A stretch of 64,000 bases of DNA from Palsa-506 sp963755815 (GTDB taxonomy: Bacteria; Actinomycetota; Actinomycetes; Streptosporangiales; Streptosporangiaceae), in contig CAVWLF010000001.1 in assembly GCA_963755815.1 (NCBI GenBank), forward strand, positions 168,682 through 232,681, read 5' to 3'. Shown here piece after piece: positions 60,508 through 64,000 of the stretch. Made by a program: the position numbers and the translations under genes. The notes under the pieces are model-generated. The model searched no databases. It was given only the letters and a program-made list of their open reading frames with translations, and was not told the origin of the DNA. Every line of letters starts with the position of its first letter. The stretch's first letter is position 1.

Positions 60508-60990
60508 GTGCGCATCGCGGGCATGACCGGGGCCTACGCGGCCGATATCGTCACTTGGCGGTACGCGGCACCGTATGACTGCTACGACATGACCGGAGCC
60601 GACCCGGCTTTCCTCGTGCATCCAGACAGCGGTTACTTCGCTCTGTTGGACGAAGGGACGCTGATCGGCTTCCGATCCTTCGGCGCCGATGGCCAGGTGC
60701 CAGGCGGCACGTATGACACGTCCGCCCTCGACACCGGCGGCGGGCTGCGCCCGGAGCTTACCGGGCGAGGCCTTGGCCGAGAGGCCATCACGACGGGTCT
60801 GGACTTCGGCCGCCGGCGATTCGCGCCGGAAGCGTTCCGGGTCACGATCGCCACCTTCAACATCCGGGCGCAGCGAGTCGTCAGCTCGCTTGGCTTTCGC
60901 AACATCGGCCAGTTCCAGGCGACGGCCGACGGCCGCGGCTACGAGATCCTGATCCGGCCGGAACCCGCCGCGGATGCCGAAGCCGGCTAG
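60508..60990 (+). CDS. GNAT-family N-acetyltransferase
   Basis: A 160-residue acetyltransferase. TWRYAAPYDCYDMTG near the N-terminus is typical for a branch of bacterial GNATs, and LRPELTGRGLGREAITTGLDFGRRRFAPEAFRVTIATFNIRAQRVVSSLGF holds the acetyl-CoA loop (R-G-L-G) and motif B. GTG 60508 is the best start; ATG 60523 is possible. The adjacent region up to the shattered sugar-transferase gene is otherwise empty. Confidence 0.83.
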   Translation: MRIAGMTGAYAADIVTWRYAAPYDCYDMTGADPAFLVHPDSGYFALLDEGTLIGFRSFGADGQVPGGTYDTSALDTGGGLRPELTGRGLGREAITTGLDFGRRRFAPEAFRVTIATFNIRAQRVVSSLGFRNIGQFQATADGRGYEILIRPEPAADAEAG

Positions 60991-61017
60991 CCCTCTCCCC
61001 CGGCCACCGGGGTGAAC

Positions 61018-62046
61018 TCAGCGCGCGAACTCGGCGCGGACGCCCAGCAGCCGGACCGGGCGCCGCGCGGTGAACAAGTCCAGGGCGGCCAGGGCCGCCC
61101 GCTCCAGCGCGGCTTCGTCTCCGGCCGGGACTCCGGCGGCCAGCGGACGGGAGCGGGTGCGGGTCAGGAACGGCGCGTACCGCACTTTCACCACGACGCG
61201 GACCACCGGCCGCTGGTCACCGGATACATCGGCCGCCACGAGCCGGGCCAGCCGCGCGACCTCATCGCGCACTTCCGGCCAGTCCTGCAGATCCTGCTGG
61301 AAGGTAATCTCCCGGCTCCTGGACCGGGCCAGGTATGGCGTGTCATCGACCGGCGAGGGATCAAGTCCGCGCGCGATCTGCACCAGCCATGGCCCGGTCG
61401 CCGGGCCGAACTGCGCGGCCAGCTGGCCGGCGTCGGCGGCCGCGAGCTGGCGCACGGTGCCGATATCCAGCTTGGCCAGCCGCGCCGCGGTCTTGGCGCC
61501 AATTCCCCACAGCACCCCGGTGGGCAGGTCGCCGAGCACCTCGAACCAGTTGTCGTCGGTCAGCCGGAAGATACCGGCCGGCTTGCCGAAGCCGGTGGCC
61601 AGCTTCGCCTGCAGCTTGTTCCGGCCGATTCCGACCGTGCAATCGAGCCGGGTCCGGGCGCGGACCCGGTCGGCGATCTGCCGGGCCGCGGCCTCCGGAT
61701 CGTCGGTCTCCACGGCCAGGAACGCCTCGTCCCAGCCCATCACCTCGATGACCGCGTCGAACTCGTGCAGCGCGGCCATGACCTGCGCCGAGGCCGCTTC
61801 GTACACGCCCCGGTCGACGGGCAGGAACACGGCCTCCGGGCAGCGCCGCGCCGCGGTGCGCAGGGGGAGCCCGGAATGCACGCCGTGCGCGCGTGCCTCG
61901 TAGGAAGCAGTACTGACCACGCCGCGCTTGGCCGGATCGCCGTCGCCCCCGACGACGATCGGGCGACCGCGCAACTCGGGACGGCGCAGCAGTTCGACGG
62001 CCGCGATGAACTGATCGAGGTCCACATGCAGCACCCAGCCGGTCAC
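61018..62046 (-). CDS. DNA polymerase IV-like Y-family polymerase (DinB2 type)
   Basis: A 342-residue translesion polymerase. Palm residues are in HVDLDQFIAAVEL (Asp9) and MGWDEAFLAVE (Asp106, Glu107); STASYEARAHGVHSGLP is the finger block, TVGIGRNKLQAKLATGFGKPAGIFRL the thumb and LWGIGAKTAARLAKL the HhH. The little-finger domain follows. The GWDEA form and the short length match mycobacterial DinB2/Rv3056-type proteins, which, like this one, lack a C-terminal beta-clamp motif. GTG 62046 is the start. It lies 44 bases after the lsr2 stop on the same strand, so cotranscription is possible. Confidence 0.9.
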   Translation of the reverse strand: MTGWVLHVDLDQFIAAVELLRRPELRGRPIVVGGDGDPAKRGVVSTASYEARAHGVHSGLPLRTAARRCPEAVFLPVDRGVYEAASAQVMAALHEFDAVIEVMGWDEAFLAVETDDPEAAARQIADRVRARTRLDCTVGIGRNKLQAKLATGFGKPAGIFRLTDDNWFEVLGDLPTGVLWGIGAKTAARLAKLDIGTVRQLAAADAGQLAAQFGPATGPWLVQIARGLDPSPVDDTPYLARSRSREITFQQDLQDWPEVRDEVARLARLVAADVSGDQRPVVRVVVKVRYAPFLTRTRSRPLAAGVPAGDEAALERAALAALDLFTARRPVRLLGVRAEFAR

Positions 62047-62090
62047 GCCACCAGTCTGACCCGGCCGGAAACGAGCATCAGCAGCGGCGC

Positions 62091-62414
62091 CTAGTGCGCA
62101 GCGTCGTATTTGCTCATTACCTCGGCGCTGATCCGGCCCCGCTCGGACACCTTCAGGCCCTGCTCGGCGGCCCAGGCGCGCACCGCGGCCCGGTCAACTC
62201 TCGATCCGGCGGCCCTCGGTGCCTTGGCGGTCTTGCGCTGAGTGCTCTTGCGCCCGGCATCCATAAATGGCTGCAACGACTTCTGGAGCTTGGCGCGGTT
62301 CTTCTTGCCGAGGTCGATCTCGTAACTGTGGCCATCGAAGCCGAAGGTCACAGTCTCAGCATCAGGTGATCCGTCTAGGTCATCAGTGATGACCACATTC
62401 ACAGTTTTTGCCAT
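62091..62414 (-). CDS. lsr2: Lsr2 nucleoid-associated protein
   Basis: A 107-residue bridging DNA-binding protein that silences AT-rich and horizontally acquired genes in actinomycetes. MAKTVNVVITDDLDGSPDAETVTFGFDGHSYEIDL is the dimerisation domain, a basic Arg/Lys linker follows, and the C-terminal domain IRAWAAEQGLKVSERGRISAEV-type carries the RGR minor-groove hook (residues 92-94). A clear promoter (TTGACA, 17-base spacer, GACGAT) ends seven bases before ATG 62414, so the mRNA is probably leaderless. Confidence 0.93.
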   Translation of the reverse strand: MAKTVNVVITDDLDGSPDAETVTFGFDGHSYEIDLGKKNRAKLQKSLQPFMDAGRKSTQRKTAKAPRAAGSRVDRAAVRAWAAEQGLKVSERGRISAEVMSKYDAAH

Positions 62415-62421
62415 GTTCGGA

Positions 62422-62450
62422 ATCGTCCAGGTTCAGCGCCTTAATGTCAA
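62422..62450 (-). promoter_or_regulatory. lsr2 promoter
   Basis: On the minus strand TTGACA (62450-62445) and GACGAT (62427-62422) are separated by exactly 17 bases. The -10 ends seven bases before ATG 62414, predicting a leaderless or nearly leaderless start. Confidence 0.6.
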
Positions 62451-62520
62451 AGTGACTCGCAACATTCGCGGTCCGCCAGCTAACGCAAAGCGATTAACGG
62501 CGGCTCGCGCCGTAGCGCAC

Positions 62521-62537
62521 GCGCCGGCGCCCGGCGC
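62521..62537. other. Hairpin in the lsr2-SIS gap
   Basis: GCGCCGG-cgc-CCGGCGC is a perfect 7-bp stem with a three-base loop. The rest of the 62451-62723 gap shows no convincing gene; the plus-strand frame there has no family match and spans the lsr2 promoter. Confidence 0.4.
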
Positions 62538-62723
62538 ATGGGTGCGGCTGGCGGGCGCTGCGAATGACGTCAATCCCGGCCATGCTGAGGTACGCCGAGG
62601 AACCGCATGGCGGCGAGTCATCTCGGCAATGCCGGTGGGTATCACCAGAAATGCCAGCCGGGGTCATCAGAACAGCGCGCCCCAGCCGCCGGATGGCCGG
62701 GACTGACCTGACATCATGTCCAG

Positions 62724-63884
62724 GTGCGCGCTTCTGACTGGTACGACCCGGCCAGCTACCCTGAGCTCCGCAGCGCTCCGCCCTGGGTAATGGAAGACAT
62801 GATCCAGGCCCAGGCGACGCTGCCCGAGATGCTGGCCGAGTCCCTGGCCAGCTCGGCACCGCGGCTGGTCGGCATGCTGCACTCGGCGGCCGCCGCGAGC
62901 GAGCCGATCGTGGTGACGGCGGTGGGCACGTCGGGACACAGTGCGCGCGCGGTAGCGCTGATCCTCAATGACGCGATCGGGGAGTCGGCCGTCGCGGCCG
63001 GCCCGGCGGAGGCGCGCGAGTCCGCCGACCAGGCCCTGGCCCCGCGCCGGAACGGCCTGTGCATCGCGATCTCGCACGGCGGGCTGTCCAAGTCGACGGT
63101 GCGGGCGCTGGCCGCCGCCCGCGCGGCAGGCGCGAGAACCGCGCTGATCACGGCGGCCGGTGACACGCCGGCGAAGGACGCCGCCGATGTCGTGCTGACG
63201 ACCCCGCTGCGGGACAAGTCGTACTGTCACACGGTTGGTTACACCTCGCCGATGCTGACCGGGTTCTACCTCGCCGCGGCCTACCGGGACGAGGAGTTTC
63301 CGGCCGCCGACCTGGCCCGGTACCTGCGCGAGCTGTTGACGATGCGCGCGCGTGCGCTGGAAATCGGCCGGGATCTGGGTAGCGCCGAGCGCCTTATCTC
63401 GGCCGGAAGCCTCCTCGATGGGCCCACCGCGCGGGAACTGGCCCTGAAAATCGCCGAGGGCGCCTGGGTTCCCACCACGGCGCTCGGCGTGGAGGACACG
63501 CTGCACGGCCACCTGGTCGCGCACGACGCGAACAGCGCTCTGGTCGTGGTCATCACCGGCGGCCCGGACGCCGGACAGGCGGCTGACGGGGCGCACGACC
63601 TGCTGACGGCGGCCCGCCGGATCGGGCTGCGTACCGCGGCCATCGTCAGCCAGGACACCAAGGGCAGGATCCTGGCGGCGGATGTCAGCGCCGGCCAGCT
63701 GGTGATCCCCGCCGCCCGGTTGCCCGGAATCGTGACCTCGCTGCTCGGCGGCGCGGTGGCCCTGCAGCTGCTGACCGTCGGCCTGGTGCACGCCCGCGGG
63801 ACCAACCCCGACCTGCTGCGAAGAGAGCAGGCGCAGTATCGCGAGGCGGTCACGGCCGGCGCTGCCAAGCACCCGCGGCGCTAA
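62724..63884 (+). CDS. SIS-domain sugar-phosphate binding protein
   Basis: A 386-residue protein with two SIS domains. VTAVGTSGHSARAVALIL and the Ser/Thr-rich loop CIAISHGGLSKSTVRALAAA bind the sugar phosphate in domain 1; domain 2 contains GVEDTLHGHLVAHDANSALVVVI. The layout resembles GlmS isomerase or AgaS-type deaminases without the glutaminase part. The sugar is unknown. GTG 62724 lies near no strong ribosome site. It is the last gene in the window; 63885-64000 contains only GC-rich sequence with CCGG repeats and no gene. Confidence 0.82.
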   Translation: MRASDWYDPASYPELRSAPPWVMEDMIQAQATLPEMLAESLASSAPRLVGMLHSAAAASEPIVVTAVGTSGHSARAVALILNDAIGESAVAAGPAEARESADQALAPRRNGLCIAISHGGLSKSTVRALAAARAAGARTALITAAGDTPAKDAADVVLTTPLRDKSYCHTVGYTSPMLTGFYLAAAYRDEEFPAADLARYLRELLTMRARALEIGRDLGSAERLISAGSLLDGPTARELALKIAEGAWVPTTALGVEDTLHGHLVAHDANSALVVVITGGPDAGQAADGAHDLLTAARRIGLRTAAIVSQDTKGRILAADVSAGQLVIPAARLPGIVTSLLGGAVALQLLTVGLVHARGTNPDLLRREQAQYREAVTAGAAKHPRR

Positions 63885-64000
63885 CTCGCCACCGGCCCGA
63901 CCACTGGCCCGGCAGGCGAGCCGCCGGCGATCCGGCGCACTGCGAGTGGTTACCGGGCGGCGATGGCCCGATGAATTTCGGCCGCCCGGCCGGCCGGCCG

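Overview
The window reads as a high-GC actinomycete chromosome. Supporting markers are an Lsr2 nucleoid protein, an oligoribonuclease gene followed directly by tRNA-His, a DUF222/13E12 HNH gene, DinB-fold thiol-transferase-like genes, a LytR-CpsA-Psr protein, frequent GTG starts, and several genes whose -10 hexamer sits 6-8 bases before the start codon (leaderless mRNAs). Genus cannot be fixed from the sequence. Nothing looks like a prophage, CRISPR array or intact insertion sequence. It is a chromosomal mix of housekeeping genes, regulators, transporters and several visibly decayed loci.

Layout. 1-10 kb: the start of a GT39 glycosyltransferase gene (cut by the window edge), a proline-iminopeptidase-like hydrolase, an FMO-type monooxygenase with an NTF2-like N-terminus, a PPK2 kinase, then a tight minus-strand set (TrmH methyltransferase, nitroreductase, an AT-richer SAM methyltransferase, a VOC protein), a von Willebrand A/solute-binding fusion and an ACAD10-like kinase. 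10-17.6 kb: a possible amidase-like protein, a MocR regulator divergent from a PPOX-family flavoprotein, orn plus tRNA-His, an Ada/AraC/AlkA repair fusion with a damaged Ada part, and a membrane PAS-GGDEF cyclase. 17.8-24 kb: a dipeptide/oligopeptide ABC operon with a perfect 38-base palindrome and an overlooked 20-codon ORF before the first permease, and both ATPases fused into one protein.

24-38 kb: GNATs, DUF2891, a frameshifted DUF222-HNH gene with an SOS-like box, a response-regulator remnant, a GntR regulator, an alpha/beta hydrolase, MscS with a Thr/Pro-rich wall-spanning partner, a methyltransferase, an LCP wall-polymer transferase, a two-component system of OmpR type with an enlarged kinase, and a secreted G1 (glutamic) peptidase. 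38-50 kb: LMW tyrosine phosphatase coupled to a fructosamine-kinase-like gene, a FAD oxidoreductase, tRNA-Lys, a serine hydrolase, a VapB-type antitoxin whose VapC has been internally deleted, and a decayed ABC transporter/histidine kinase locus in which only the permease and the NarL-type regulator remain open. 49-64 kb: an Rpf-like wall hydrolase behind a possible c-di-AMP riboswitch, a TetR/MFS divergent pair (MFS frameshifted), an M20 amidohydrolase, DUF899, a BpsA-like (DUF43) protein, VOC and DinB-fold genes, a pRiA4b ORF-3 fusion, a shattered sugar-transferase gene, a DinB2-type Y-family polymerase, lsr2 and a SIS-domain protein.

Frameshifts are concentrated in accessory genes (six broken loci), while housekeeping genes are intact, which favours real gene decay. 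Two loci, the MFS gene and the DUF222-HNH gene, have a single lesion each and could equally be sequence errors.
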